64,000 nucleotides of DNA from Peromyscus leucopus. Lineage: Eukaryota > Chordata > Mammalia > Rodentia > Cricetidae. Under the pieces are notes generated by a model. The model was not told where the DNA came from. It saw only the letters and a list, made by a program, of their open reading frames with translations, and made no database searches. Positions 1 through 12,994 of this stretch are shown one piece after another (within the stretch, counting starts at the first letter, position 1; each line of letters starts with the position of its first letter). Both the position numbers and the translations under genes were made by a program. The DNA is taken from NCBI RefSeq assembly GCF_004664715.2, contig NC_051086.1:71487986-71551985 (forward strand), in the 5' to 3' direction.

Positions 1-167
1 TCTGTGGCTGTTATGTAGAACTGAATAGTATTGTAAAATAAAATAATAATAATAAAAATTTTAAAAAAGCACAAAGCTGGTAGTTGCAGGTTAGAGTTCC
101 ACTTCTCTGTGCCCTTCCGAGCACAGGGAACTTGGTTAATGATCAACAAAACTGCATTTCAATTTGT

Positions 168-538
168 CTTAGTTAGGGTTTCTATTGCTGTGAAGAGACA
201 CCATGACCACTGCAACTTTTATAAAGGAAAACAGTTCACTGGGACTTGCTGACAGTTCAGAGGTTCAGTCCATTATCATCATGGCAGAAAACATGGCGGC
301 ATGCAGGCAGACATGGTGCTGGAGAAGGAGCTGAGAGTTCTACATCTTGATCCAAAGACAGTAGGAAAAGACTGCGAGCCACTAAGCCTGGCTTGAGCTT
401 CTGAGACCTCAAAACCAAACCCACCTCCAGCGGCACACCTCCTCCAACAAAGTCACACCCACTACATCAAGGCCACACCTCCCAATAACGCCAGGCCCTA
501 TAAGCCCATGGGGCCATTTTCACTTCAACCACCACACA
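168..538. repeat. Rodent medium-reiteration repeat (AGTTAGGGTTTCTATTGCTG end)
   Basis: It begins CTTAGTTAGGGTTTCTATTG and continues with segments familiar from many rodent loci, ending near ACCACACAAC. The same end appears inverted at 3,839 and 60,077. I cannot name the family with confidence. Confidence 0.6.
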
Positions 539-1530
539 ACTACAGATGGAAACCTAAAAGTTGAACAGAATGTCAGGACCAGAGAGGGCACTGTCCAGAC
601 ACTACTTGGAAAACGAGGTCTTAAAAGACATGGCAAGAAAACAGCGTCTGACCCACAGCAGGTCCTCTCCTGACATTTGCTAAAATGGGATGAAGAAGCC
701 TTCCTGCCTACAGTATCAATCCCTGACACAATAGTTCTCATCCCCAGGTCCCAGGTGAGGAACATAGGCTGCCCGTAGAGGCCCAACTTTATGAGCTTTA
801 TAGACAAAGTTTATGACCCACACTTTAAATAGTGCAGACGCAACATCCAGCTGGTGTGATGGGGCCTGCCCTTAATCACTTAGGAGTTAAGAGAGCCTGT
901 TCGAGGCTACCCTGGCCTACATCGCAAAGCCAGGGTCATGCATAGGAGTTGCTAGTCCTCACATATTCTTCGCAGGGGCTGTAACTTGGAAGCAGACAAA
1001 GGAAAAAAAAAAAAAGAGTAGCATTAGTGGCATTCATTTGAATTTCATAATTTTGCAATTCTCTTTGTATTTCATTTGCAAATTCGAGTTTAGTTCACGT
1101 CCATCACTTAAAGAGCTCTGTGCACACATCAACGCCTGGTTTATACTCAAGGAATACAGTCTAACAAAATTAATTTAGCGCCAAAATAAGTCGTGGCTCA
1201 GCTTGAGCTGGCCTGGAATTTGTGATCCTCCCGCCTCAGCCTCAGGAATGCTGGCATCAGAGGCGACACCATCACACCTGGCTCTTTTTTTTTTTTTTTT
1301 TTCCATCTAAAAGATTGTGTGGAGCCTGGCTGGGGAGGGCACCAAAACTATACGGAGAAACCCTGTCTCAAAAAACAAAAACAAACAAAACAAACAACAC
1401 TAGAAAGTATTGACACATCCAATGTCTATAACCAGCTGCAAAACTAGTTACTAGTGATGTCTCTATAACCAGGATGGCACCTTAAGGGAGGTAGATGTGA
1501 ACTAAGGAATGAGGGAGTCCGGAGCATGTG

Positions 1531-1568
<38 letters not shown>

Positions 1569-3240
1569 CCATCACACCCACTCTCCCCAGAGCAGTTGTC
1601 CACTCTGGTAAGTGCATGGCTGTCTGGGAACTGCCTTTGTCTGCCACAGGTCAGCGTCTCAAGGAATTCAAATATGCGTCACTGAGAAAGACCAACAATC
1701 GGGCTCCAAGTGTGTTTTCCCTGACCGTGCGCTGCTTTTGTACATCTATGGTGGAAACACCAAAAGACCTTATGCCATGGTTTGTTAGATTCTGCCTTAA
1801 CGGAGGTCCGAAGTCCCACACATTGGGCATTGCCATTCCCTGGGTTCGGGTCCCAGCCTATCTGAGTGTCAACAGGGGCAGGAGCATGGTGGACGCACAT
1901 GCGTGGGTCCCTCTCTGTTCCTGAGGGTAGATGGGACGGACTGCTTTGAGCCTTGGCCTCCCTGCAATGACGGGCTGTACTCTAGAATTAGAAGCCAAAT
2001 GAACCCTTCCTCCCCTGGCTTGCTTTTTGCCAGGGTATTTTGTCACAGAATGAAACAGAAATAGAAATAGGTAGCCCAGGGGTGGGGGCTTTTTCTACGA
2101 TAGAGCTGTCATGTGGCTTTTAAGGCTTTGGAATCTTTTTGTGGGGGGGGGGGATGTGAAAATATTCGGTGTATTGGGTTAGAAACGCTGGAAGAAGAAT
2201 TTGATTCTAGCAGGAGCTTGAAAGACGGTGATTGTGAAGGGCCCGGCTCTCGAATCCAGCGGGGATAAGAACTTTAATAGGGACAGGGACAGGGACCATT
2301 TACAGGATGCACTGACCAAGAATCTGGATTTATTCTGCCTGACCTGAGACTCTGAATGAAGCTGAATTGAGCGATGGACTCCTTTGTTTGGCAGAGGGAG
2401 TTTCAATACGGGGGAGCATTCTGGCCGATGCTGAGAGAGCAGCCGTAATCAGCACCGCAGACGTGAAACATCGAGTGCCATACTGGGACACTGGAAAAGA
2501 TGTCCTGAAGGAAGGCCCCCACCCATCAGAGGCTCCCTCTTAACAGGGATCTGAATTTGCTCAAAGTGAAGGGGTTCTCTGCTGCTCAGAAGTAACTGCC
2601 TGAGAAACGGTTTCTCCAGGGCCGACACCAGGAAATGGAGACAGCTGAGGTCCACGGGGCCAGACTTTATCTCAAGCTTGCAGCACAAGTTGGTGGCATC
2701 AAAATCATTATCCACATGGTACTGGTTTCAAAGGCAAAGATGCAGGATTAAAGGGGTCATGGAGAGAGGCTGAGGCCAGGCACTCTGTGACAGGACTTTT
2801 GTTCCGGCAGAGGGGCCCTAAAAGGATATTGTATGGCTAGTGATGTGAGGGTGAAGCCATAGTTGCAATAGAGACTTTGATATTGGAGATGCCAGGACCA
2901 TTGTACGTCTGCCAGAGCAAGCCGCGGGTGTGGAGTGTACACAGTCTAAGCCTAAGAAGCTGGGCGGGGGCGGGGGGGGGGAGTACGCAGCTACCCAATC
3001 CTTTTGGAGCCCAGACACTGCATTACAAGATCCAGATGTTGTACACCAGAACTACAAGCTTTGATGCTATCCCTGCTGGTTTCCGTTTTGCTTCAGAATA
3101 CTGTCCGTTTGCTTTACCCCTGGCCTTTCATTTTAGAATAAGAAAGTTTCTATGTTCCAGTGTATGTTTAAAGTATAAAACTTGTTTGATTTTATTTGAG
3201 CTCAAAATTGGGAGAGTTTGGACTTTTAAAATATTGAATT
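539..3240. other. Intergenic, mostly unique or too degraded to classify
   Basis: Contains a B1-like remnant near 850-950, old inverse B1-like sequence at 1,190-1,300, a B1 tail at 1,340-1,395, a GT tract and a poly-G run near 2,143-2,152. No gene supported. Confidence 0.6.
1533..1564 (+). repeat. (GT)n microsatellite
   Basis: Uninterrupted GT dinucleotides. Confidence 0.97.
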
Positions 3241-3391
3241 TTTGTTGTTGTTTTGAGACAGGGTTTCTCAGTGTAGCCCTGGCTGTGCTGAAACTCATTC
3301 TGCAGATCAGGCTGGCCTCGAACTCACAGAGATCCACCTGCCTCTGCCTCTTGAGTGCTGGGATTAAAGGCGTGTGTCACCACCACCCAGC
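3241..3391 (-). repeat. B1 SINE
   Basis: Inverse B1: TTTTGAGACAGGGTTTCTCA through GTGCTGGGATTAAAGGCG and CACCACCACCCAGC. Confidence 0.85.
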
Positions 3392-3420
3392 TGAAATACT
3401 GGAATTTTTAAAGACTATGG

Positions 3421-3839
3421 TGTGCTGGCTAACTGTATGTCAATTTGACACAAACTAGAGTCATCTCTGAGGAGAGAACCTCAATTAAGAAATTCCCTCC
3501 ATAAGTCTGAGCTGTAGGCAAGCCTGTAGAGCATTTTCTTAATTAGTGACTGATGGGGAGGGTCCAGCCCATTTTGGGTGGTGCCATCCCTGGGCTGGTG
3601 GGCCCTGGGTTCTATAAGAAAGCAGGCTGGGCAAGCCAGGGGGAGCAAGCCAGTAAGTGGCACCCCTCCATGACTTCTGCATCAACTCCTGCCTCCAGGT
3701 TCCTGCCCTGCTTGAGTTCCTGTCCTGACGTCCTTTGACGATAAACAGTGATGTAGAAGTGTAAGCCGAATAACTCTTTCCTCTAGTTGCTTTTGGTCAT
3801 GGTGGCTTAGCACAGCAATAGAAACCCTAACTAAGACAC
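3421..3839. repeat. Same rodent repeat family, inverted, nearly full length
   Basis: It starts TGTGCTGGCTAACTGTATG and ends ATAGAAACCCTAACTAAGAC, the inverse of the 168 end. It contains the characteristic GGGTTCTATAAGAAAGCAGG and CAAGCCAGGGGGAGCAAGCC segments. No coding potential. Confidence 0.65.
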
Positions 3840-3970
3840 TAAGGAGACTTTACAAGCTGAACTATAATTTATGAGGTAAACATGAGACTTTGGGAACAAG
3901 GGGTGGAAAGTTGTGGCTTAAAGTGACACATCTGTGATGTTGACAAGGGGTACAGTTGTGATGGTTACTG

Positions 3971-4107
3971 TTTTCTTAGACAGGGTCTCACTGTGGAGCC
4001 CTGGCTGGCCTAGAACTTGCTCTGTAGACCAGCCTGGCCTCAGATCCCATAGATCTACCTTCCTTTGCTTCCCGTGTGCTGGGATCAAAGGTACACACCA
4101 TCCTCTT
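3971..4107 (-). repeat. Diverged B1 SINE
   Basis: Inverse B1 with many substitutions (AGACAGGGTCTCACTGTGGA, CTGTAGACCAGCCTGGCCTC). Confidence 0.7.
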
Positions 4108-4745
4108 CTGATGGTTACTTGGAATTGTCAGGAGGTTGTCACAGGGGTGTCTAATTAAGTTGGCCTGTGGGCATGTGAGTGGAGGATTGTCTTGACTACT
4201 TTGAGGTGGGAAGAACACCCCTCCACCCCCCACCCCCCGAAAGGAAAGCACATTCCCTGGGATGTAAGTGCTGGATTGTCCTGGGTCTTGGTCCTGGGTT
4301 GTACAAGAAGAGGAGCTGAGCGCAGCAAAGGGGCACACGTTTCGTGCCTCTCTGCTCTTGACTGTGGGTGCGAACTAGCTGCTTCCAGTTCCTGCTTTGC
4401 CTTCCCCTGTGATCACCAAATAAACCCTTCCTCTCTTGAAGTTGTTTTTGTTGGGTATTTTACCATAGAAACTGTCAACTTGACAGGATCTAAAATAACC
4501 TAGAAGGCAAGCCTCGCCAGGGTCACTGAGGTGGGAAGACCAACCTTAACTGTGGGCAACACCATCCCATGGGCTGGGATCCTAGACTCAAGGAAAAACA
4601 ATGAGATGGGCATGAGCCCTCCTCTGCTCCTGGCAATGTGACCAGCTGCCTCGGGCTCCTGGGACCACAAGTTGAAGCCATCCCTTCCCTAAGTGGCTTT
4701 GGTCAGGTATTTTTGTCCCAGCAACAAGTGACTAATACAGTTAAA
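4108..4745. repeat. Two adjacent degraded copies of related rodent repeats
   Basis: 4,108-4,490 and 4,491-4,745 each show the pattern of a GTCAACTTGAC-like end, a 'package' of TGGGCTGG/GGGTC segments and an ACCCTTCCTCTC/CCATCCCTTCCCT plus TTGGTCAGGTATTTT-like end. They look like two independent insertions of related repeats. Confidence 0.45.
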
Positions 4746-4757
4746 GCGGGGAAAGAA

Positions 4758-4925
4758 GCCAGGTGGTGGTGGCGTACACCTAGGCAGAGGCAGATGGATC
4801 TCTGTGAGTTTGAGGCCAGCCTGGTCTACAGTGCAAGTTCCAGGGCAGTCAAGGCTATAAAGAGAAACCCTGTCTCAAAAAAACAAAACAAAACAAAACA
4901 AACAAACAAACAAACAAAAAAAAAA
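4758..4925 (+). repeat. B1 SINE with internal deletion
   Basis: AGGTGGTGGTGGCGTACACC then GGCAGAGGCAGATGGATCTC, lacking the middle CTTTAATCCCAGCAC part, and an A/CA-rich tail. Confidence 0.8.
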
Positions 4926-5321
4926 ACAGGGAAAGAAAAACAGGATTTCAGGGTTTCAGTTCCCAGCACAAAACTATGGGATGACTTAATCTGCCCTGGA
5001 AAAGGGCCGGCTCAACACATTCCCGGGTGTCTGATGCACAGCATTTGAAGTAGCAAATGCCTTTCTCAAAACCTGTTTGTAAAGACCAGCAGCCATTGCA
5101 CCCCAGTCAACACCAGCACTCTCAGTGGCCTACATCTAGGGACTACGTCTCCAGCCTTGCCATCATGTACCTCGCAGGGACCCTGTCCTTCCACCAGATG
5201 TCACACTGGTCCACTCCATGGCTGACATTAAACCGACGGGACCCAGTGAGCACACAGTAAGTAGTACTAGTAAGATCACCGCACTTCACAGGAAATCCAG
5301 TTACTAATACACGGGACCTCA

Positions 5322-5490
5322 GCCGGGCGGTGGTGGCGCACGCCTTTAATCCCAGCACTCGGGAGGCAGAGGCAGGCGGATCTTTGTGAGTTCGAGGCCA
5401 GCCTGGGCTACCAAGTGAGCTCCAGGAAAGGCGCAAAGCTACACAGAGAAACCCTGTCTCAAAAAACCAAAAAAAAAAAAAAAAAAAAAA
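5322..5490 (+). repeat. Young B1 SINE with perfect 15-nt target duplication
   Basis: Full B1 with the GGAAAGGCGCAAAGCTACAC variant. ATACACGGGACCTCA occurs at 5,307-5,321 and 5,491-5,505. The clean duplication and long A tail indicate recent insertion. Confidence 0.93.
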
Positions 5491-6335
5491 ATACACGGGA
5501 CCTCAGTGCAATTTCTGGGGGCTCAGTAGCCTAGGTGGACCATGTCAAGATTTCCCTTAGTCAAAGTCAGTTGTTGATTGGGCCGCTCACATAGCTGAAA
5601 ACGAACCTTGAAGACCTGGGGGGAGGGCCTCTTTGGAGTCCACATCTTTGTCACTTGTGGCCTGGGGTTGCAATGCAGTGGCACAGTGCTTGTCTAGGTG
5701 TTAGGAATGAGGCCCTGGGTTCCATCCAGGATTACTCCAAACGGTAATAAAAGCCCTCCATTGGTGAGTGGTCTGCCGAGTGAGCTACCCAGTCACTGAG
5801 GGTCCCCGACACAGCTGGATGGAAGGCCATCCCGAGAGAGGCATCTCTGTGACACGTCTGGGCTGCTGGTCCTGCGGCTGTCACTGTGCAGAGCCAGTGG
5901 CTGAGCGGCTGGGCCCGGAAGCCCCACCCCCCGTCCCGCCCCCCAGGACTTTGTCTACGCTTTTGTCGTTTGTACACCTGCTGCACACCTTTCCCTCCTT
6001 CCCCTTGTCACCTGCCCTCGTGTGTTGAGAACAGCTAACTGCACCTCACGGCTGAAGTCCGCAGACGGAGCAGAGAGGACACTGCTCAGGGGCTCTTCTT
6101 TCCAGTTTTACACAGGGCGGCTGTGCTCTTACAGGCAGAAGCCAGGCTGCTTCCCACTGTAGAGACTGGGTTTAAGGAGCTGTGTGGGGACCAAGCAGAA
6201 AAGACACACACTGGGAAGATCCATCGCGTTGAGCTGGCTGAGCTTTACCGGTTACTTCGAAACTGCAGGTTGCTGTGAGGAAGCCACTTGGCAGATGTGA
6301 CTTTAGTCAGCTAACAATATGCAAATAAGATTATC

Positions 6336-6596
6336 CTGGCTAAGGTGGATCTCTGTGAGTTCGAGAGTGAGATCCAGGACAGGCACCCTGTCTTCAAAAA
6401 CAAAAACAAAAAAAGATTATGGGGGTGGGGGGGAGCGGTGGTGGCGCATGCTTTTAGTCCCAGCACTCGGGAGGCAGAGGCAGGAGGATCTCTGTGAGTT
6501 GGAGGCCAGCCTGGTCTACAGAGTGAGTTCCAGGAAGGACTCCAAAGATACACAGAGAAACCCTGTCTCAAAAAAAATAAAAAAATAAAAAAATAA
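6336..6596 (+). repeat. Partial B1 followed by a full B1
   Basis: 6,336-6,415 is a B1 with most of its left arm missing. 6,433-6,596 is a full-length B1 (GCGGTGGTGGCGCATGCTTT through AGAAACCCTGTCTC). Confidence 0.75.
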
Positions 6597-7311
6597 ATTG
6601 TCCTGGCTACCAGGGAGCCACCACCTATGAGAGGCCTGCCTGAGCTCCCAGGCTGTCTTTTTTCACAGCCTGCTCTACAGACTTCAACCTTGCCTAGCCA
6701 GGCCCCACAACCGCATAAGGCAAGTCCTTGCAAGGGACTTAGCTAGTCAGTAGACAAGACAGACTACTGGTGCTGTTGGCTGTTTCTAGAGTAGAAGAAG
6801 TAGCTTTTATACAAATCGTCAAAGACAATCTCGCTTCCCTGGGAAGCTGAAGATTAGTTTTCACCAAAAGAAGAAAACCAGACATTTAACAAGCATGGCT
6901 AGTCCCAGGAATTCAAAGGACTGTGTTGATGGAGTCAAGCAGAGACTCAAGGCCACCCTCCTCCAACAGTATTTAGTGTGTTCAGCCCTCAGCACTGTAC
7001 GGGAGTACTACACAGCCACTTTCAGTGATGCCGGGTACCAGCTGCTTCTAAAAGGTTGGAAATACCAACTATCCTAACACCAACTGTGGCTAAAGTGGGG
7101 AACCCACTAGCTGCAGAATAAAGAGGGAGAATTGACCTTCTGTAGTTCTGGAATACCGGGTCCTGGGAAGGGGGTTGGCCAAGTGTGGTCCAGTCACATG
7201 CAGCCCTCCTGTCGGTTAAAGGAGTCCCAGAATCGTGATGCTCATTTATTCACTATCACTGCTTTCTGCTACACTGGCTGTGCAGATGTGATAACTACAC
7301 ACAGCTGCAAG

Positions 7312-7314
<3 letters not shown>

Positions 7315-7365
<51 letters not shown>
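7315..7365 (+). repeat. (CA)n microsatellite
   Basis: About 25 uninterrupted CA units. Confidence 0.98.
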
Positions 7366-7368
<3 letters not shown>

Positions 7369-7607
7369 CATAAATGCTCGTAGCAGCACAATTCACAATA
7401 GAAAAAAAAAAAAAAAAAAACCTTCAGCGGATGAACCAAATGTAGTGAGTCTATTTAATGGACTAGTACTTGGCCAGAAAGATGAGGCATTTGGCATATC
7501 ATGAAAACACACCAAGAAGCTAGACTCAAAGGCTAGCTTCTGAATATTACCTGGTCCCACTTATGTGAAATGTGAATAGGCAAATTCTGAGACACAAAGT
7601 AGATTAG

Positions 7608-8045
7608 TGGGCTGGGGAGATGGCTGTCAGTAAAATGCTCGCCACCCAAGCTTAAGGACCTGAGCTTGATTTCCCAGGATCCATGTTTTAAAAAAAAAAA
7701 TCAGGTGCAGGAACCGGAGAGAGGGCGCAGCAGTTAAGAGCATTGACTGCTCTTCCAGAGGACCTGGGTTCAACTCCCAGCAACTACACTGTCTGTAACT
7801 TCAGTTCCAGGGGCGCCAATATAGGCACCAGACATACACATGTTGTACAGACATGCATACATGCAAAACAACCATAATTTTTAAATTTTTTTATTGAAAA
7901 AAAAAAAAAAAAAAAACAGATGCAGTGGCACATGCCGGTCAGTAACCCCAGCATGGGGGAGGCAGAGACAGGATAAAACCTGGACTCGCTGCCACCCAGT
8001 CTAGTCAAATCAGCAAACTCCATGCACAGTAAGACTGTGTCTCAG
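7608..8045 (+). repeat. Cluster of B2-like and B1-like SINEs
   Basis: 7,608-7,698 is a truncated B2/B4-like copy (GGCTGGGGAGATGGCTGTCA). 7,710-7,880 is B2 (GTTAAGAGCATTGACTGCTC). 7,917-8,045 is an old B1 (GTGGCACATGCCGGTCAGTA). Confidence 0.65.
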
Positions 8046-8690
8046 AAATTAAGTGGAGACACCAAGTACCAACCTCCGAGCTCACACATGGACACACAGT
8101 AGATTAGTATTTTCTAAAGGCTGAAAGGGGTGGGACTTGACTACCAACAACTGCAGGGTTTCTTTCAAGGGTAGGTTTTGGAGTTGATGTTGCACAAGTG
8201 TGTATCTGGGATATACTAAAATCCACTGAGCTGTATACCAGCAGAGTTCCGTAGGGGACCCAGAACCTAGCGACAAACCAGTCCCTCCTGCTACCTCAAA
8301 CCAAAATCAAGCCTGCCTGTAAATCAGTTGTCGAAGTTTACACACCACTGTCCTAGCACCCACGTGACTTTAGATGTTTCTGGTCCTGGACTTCCTCTCC
8401 TGGATGTGTGCAAGTGTGTGGGAAGGGAGAAAAGCTGGCACTATGTGTGTGAAAATGATCTTGATCCCCACCCCACCCCTGAACTCTGTCTCCTCAGATT
8501 TCTTAGGCAGACACCTTCATTTCAATCCACTTTAGGGAAGCATCGTTTTCTTCCTATACAGATTATGGACCAGAAAGGCCAAACAACTTGTCCATTTGCA
8601 TAGTGGACACAGGCTGGAGCTAAGACAACCTCACACATTTCCCCCAACACTGCTTTCACATGTTGGACGCTCTAAAAAGCCTAACCGAGG

Positions 8691-8773
8691 GGTTGGAGAT
8701 TTAGCTCAGCGGCAGAGCGCTTGCCTAGCAAGTGCAAGCCCTGGGTTCGGTCCTCAGCTCCAGTTAAAAAAAA
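8691..8773 (+). repeat. ID SINE with perfect target-site duplication
   Basis: The tRNA-Ala-derived ID core (ATTTAGCTCAGCGGCAGAGC, boxes A and B intact) is followed by an A tail. A 17-nt duplication, AAAAAGCCTAACCGAGG, flanks it at 8,674-8,690 and 8,774-8,790, proving LINE-driven retroposition. It is a retroposon and not a tRNA gene. Confidence 0.92.
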
Positions 8774-8790
8774 AAAAAGCCTAACCGAGG

Positions 8791-10156
8791 TAGACGTGTA
8801 TCACAATGTATCACAAACAGGCAGCCACAGCAGGAACCTGGCACTCTGCTGGCCCTCCTCAACCTTTTACAGGCACAACAGTCATCCATGGATGACTAGG
8901 GCCAGGCCTAAACCTTAAGGTGTACCCATGAGAACCCGCCACCACCCATGCCACCTAACTTGGAACTCTGGCAGTGCTACCAGGTGAGTGGGTTCAGGAC
9001 AATTCAGTTTGCTCATCCCCAAATCATTTGACTAATGACCACTTTTGAGGGCTCAAACAATGTGAAAGCAATGTTTTAAAAATGAAATTCATCCTACTCC
9101 TCTTCCAGAGCTGGCAAGCAAGATGGTCCAAAGCTTGCTATCCCTCCGAGATTCTTCCAGAAGGCCAGGTGACCCGCATCAAGGGGGCTGCCATGACTGG
9201 CGAAGGCTGTTTCCATCTGGCCAGGAAATACTTTTCCAGCACTTGCTACAGATGGGCTCAGCTATGCTTCAAGATAAAGCAGTAGAGGATGTGGGCGGAG
9301 AAATAAGCAAGGCGGGTTGGCAGAGACGATGCAGAAAGCAGCGGTCAGGGTAAAGGTTGGAGGAGGGCACACCATTACACATGGTGTCCAGGAGTCTGTA
9401 TTTGAGCGAAGACTCTGACAGGGACGGGGCACTGATGGCAACACATCACAGTGGACAAGCCCTCCCACTGCTAGGCCGTTGTCTCCACCAGGTAGGTACC
9501 CTGCATTCATTCCCAGTGCATGTACTCTAGAGGGAGGGACTGACTCTGAGACCCTTCTCAGCTGGCCAGAGGCAGCCTCAGGCCTGGGAACAAGGGCAGA
9601 TACTGATGCCCCTTTCCTCCGCTCCACCTGGACACCGCTTTGAGTGGCTGTTTCCTCTTCAAGAATTCCAGTTCCCATCTTCCTCTCACGTGGCCCTTAT
9701 TTATCATTCCCTTCCAGGGATCCACAAGATGGGACTGGTCGCCAAACGTCCTGCAGAATGAGACCAGACTTACCTATGTAAGTAATGTCACAGGTGTCAC
9801 TTGGAACAGAAATAGAGGACTCTGGGCCCTACAGGGCTGTCGTCACAGCCGAACTGTGAACTGAGGCCTTGTCCTGGCACACCTCAAGGCTCCAGCTGTC
9901 GATTACTAACCAGAAAAGGCTCAGCAACAAGGCGGGGTCTTCAGTCTCTTCTTAATTGATCCCACAGGCAGTCTTCCCAAGAGCCAGCAAACCAGCTTCG
10001 AATCTGAAGCCCTGCCTACCTCCACCATGCACTGGTCACACACACCCAGTCTCCTTTACCTTTGGAAAGACCACCCTACCCCACCCACCATGTAGCACCA
10101 ACAGCACCAGGCCAACCAACCCCTCACACCCCCCAAAGAAACCCCAACAGCTCAGA
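8791..10156. other. SINE-free DNA immediately downstream of Dynll2
   Basis: No recognisable repeat or coding exon. Short frames present are not supported by composition or homology that I recognise. Confidence 0.6.
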
Positions 10157-11958
10157 AGTGCATCAATCGACCTTTAATGTCCAAAAGAGGCGTGGATGCA
10201 GAGCATAGATGTAGCAGGGTCTCAGCCCTGCACCAGAAATGAGAGATGAACAAAAACTAGACACTTCCAACTGGCCAGAGTCTTGGAGGGCAGGGAGAAA
10301 CACACATCTGGACGTTCGTTAAGAAAAATAAAACCTAAAATCAAACATTCAATCTGGTACCCAATGAAAGGTTTGCACAGGGAACTCAGTCACTAGTGCC
10401 CACCCTCCCTGCCAGCCCTGAAGGAAAAAAAAGCTCAATACACACTAAGGGCTTAGGAGGAAGGGACATTCTCCTGCCTTCCCCCGCCCCGTACAGTGTC
10501 AACCCTACTCCATGTTCTGAATGTGATTCATGAGAACCAGCAGCTCAATTGGCAATGACAGCCCCCACCCACCCCATCATGTCAACAACAGCCGAGCTTT
10601 CCCTTGCACTCTGGAAGGTCCTCCCACTCACAGCCCTTCTCCACCTCCTGACTCACGAGCTGCTTACTGTACTTCAGACCTGTTCCAAGGGGCCCCGCTC
10701 GGCCCTCCCTTCTTCCATTCCCACAAGAGGCTGGGACCAGCCAAGAGTTGCCCCTGCCCCCAGATCCAACTCCAGGGCAGATGGCAGTATGGCCATCTTG
10801 TCCTGGGTGACCTTCCCAAAAACTTCCCCAGGAACAGCCAGCCACAGGGCAAAGCGGGGTGTCCACACTAGATGGCTGAGGGGAGGAGGATGGTGTGACA
10901 CCAACCTGTCCTCACCCCGACAGGCAACATAGAAGCCCACTTGGAACTAACTGTGCCCCCTACGTCCCCATACACCCTAGAGTCCACCTATCCTGCCCCT
11001 TCCCTCCCTTCTACCCCAGACCCACCCCACACACGCACACAGACGAACACAAACACACACAAGGAAGAATCCAGGGGACGCTGATTTGGTTTGATCGCTA
11101 AGACCTAACTAAGGAACTACAGTCACCAGGAGTTCCCTTGCAGCCGACAGGGCTGCTCGAAGAGAACTGAGGAATGAGAAGAACCGAGGGCTAAGCGGGG
11201 AGCGGACGGCAGGAGGTAAAGGGGAAGAGTCAGGCTAACCCTCCTCCCCACAGCCTTCTGTGTCATGGTGGCCGGGAGAACAGGGAAGGGAACCCACAAA
11301 GACACAGCCCTTACTTAGAAACCCTGACAGACAGACAGACAGCAAGACGAGTCTGCTCCCCAATCCCACACCACAGACACATCTCAGGGCTCTTAAAGAC
11401 TGCACCCACCCACCCTGCCCCAAGCCGTAATAAAGTCACAGTTCAGTGGAATATTCTCCCTGGTACTAGAGCGATCCCCACCCAACCTCCTCTCCTTCCC
11501 CTTGCCAAGCCTACCACTGTCCTCACAGCCTCCGGCCCTCCTCCAGCAGCATCACCCCAGGAAGAGGCAGCTGCCGTGAGATCTCCACCTCCAGAGACCT
11601 GGTTCTAGCCCTCAGCCTCCTAGTCGCTCGGGCTTTGCTGAGGGCCTTGTATTTTATACAGGGAGAGAAAGAGAAAAGGAGGGTGGGAGAGACTTCCTAG
11701 TGCAGTACAACCAAAAAATATTTTTAAAGTCTTAAAAAAAATAAACATAAAGCAGCCTTCTTCCCCAGGCAACTAAACAGAAAGAAGTTTGGTTTTTGTT
11801 TACTGCGACACACACATGAAATCGAGTATACAGTCCATGCAGTAGCACAGCCATTGGAGAGGACTTCCTGATGCTGGCCCCAGTGCAAAACAGTCCCAGC
11901 AAGGCCGCCTGTTTGCCATCGCCGCCGCCGCCGCCACTGACACCTTCTCCTCGGCCTC
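10157..11958 (-). other. Dynll2: Dynll2 3' UTR
   Basis: About 1.8 kb lies between the stop codon and the poly(A) signal. It begins with a (CGG)5-like run just after the stop (about 11,922-11,937). It contains no B1, B2 or ID insertion although the flanking DNA is saturated with them, which suggests selective constraint. Long 3' UTRs are usual for Dynll2 in other mammals. No AATAAA is seen on the minus strand inside this interval, so a single main 3' end is likely. Confidence 0.75.
10173..10178 (-). terminator. Dynll2: Poly(A) signal ATTAAA of Dynll2
   Basis: ATTAAA, the commonest variant of AATAAA, occurs on the minus strand about 1.78 kb after the stop codon. It is followed within 20-45 nt by a G/U-rich stretch (TGTTGGGGTTTC and a G-rich run), as expected for a cleavage site near 10,157. 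Cleavage position is inferred. Confidence 0.65.
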
Positions 11959-12096
<138 letters not shown>

Positions 12097-12830
12097 CTAA
12101 AAGGAGAGAAACAGAGGGCCGGTCAGGCTGCGGACAGGGACTCAGGACGGGGTCCCACCCAGCAGTTCCAGCACATGTATCTAGTTGTTCCCGCCGACCT
12201 GGGCCGGTGTCCAACCCCAACCCTGCCACCCCAGCCCAGGGCCTCAGGGCTCAGATCTAAGACTGGCAACAGCACTCCTCCTCATCAATAATGGAAGGCC
12301 ACAAAGGCTCCATTATTCCTCTCTGCCAAGCCTCTAGCACTCTACACCCTGATCCTCTCTCCATCCTCTAGTCACCTCACACCCAGACCTGCCCACCCTA
12401 TGATTCCTCAAGACAATAATCAGAGAAACCAGGACGTCATACAGCATAGTAAAGTGGAACCTGGTCACTCACTGTCTCACACATTACTAAACCACCATTC
12501 CACCCAGGAACAAACGGGGATGACTGAAGTACCGGGGAACAGTTGTATGGCACATGTGTGATATGCCCACTAATTCCCTCCCTCTACACAATTCTCAGGC
12601 AAGCCCTGTGAGCCACCAGACAGTTCCCTAGCACACTGGGACTCAGCCCACACCCTTCTAGATAGACCTTTCCCAAAACTGTGAAAGGGCAGTTGTCGTC
12701 CACCACGGGCACATCAAGGCTGCCTCACAGCTCTCTTGTCCACTGATGCTCCATATACTTGTCTAACTTCCTAAAAGCACCCACACCACACAATTCTAGG
12801 AGGTACTAAGGAACAAAGAAAGGCAAATGT

Positions 12831-12994
12831 GGCCGGGTGGTGATGGCGCACGCCTTTAATCCCAGCACTTGGGAGGCAGAGGCAGGCGGATCTCTGTGAG
12901 TTTGAGGACAGCCTGGGCTACCAAGTGAGTTCCAGGAAAGGCGCAAAACTACACAGAGAAACCCTGTCTCGAAAAACCAAAAAAAAAAAAAAAA
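12831..12994 (+). repeat. Dynll2: B1 SINE in Dynll2 intron 2
   Basis: GGCCGGGTGGTGATGGCGCA through AGAAACCCTGTCTCGAAAAACC, same cricetid variant with GGAAAGGCGCAAAACTAC. Confidence 0.9.

Noticed and set aside
2877..3458. 193-codon plus-strand frame
   Set aside because: It runs through an inverse B1 SINE and into another repeat; the protein contains the usual B1-derived residues (ETGFLSVALAVLKLIL-like).
8691..8773. tRNA-Ala-like sequence
   Set aside because: ID SINE with a target duplication and A tail, and no complete cloverleaf.
1..10156. Olfactory receptor gene or pseudogene downstream of Dynll2, expected from human/mouse gene order
   Set aside because: No seven-transmembrane frame or OR-like motif (such as MAYDRYVAIC) is found in this part of the window.
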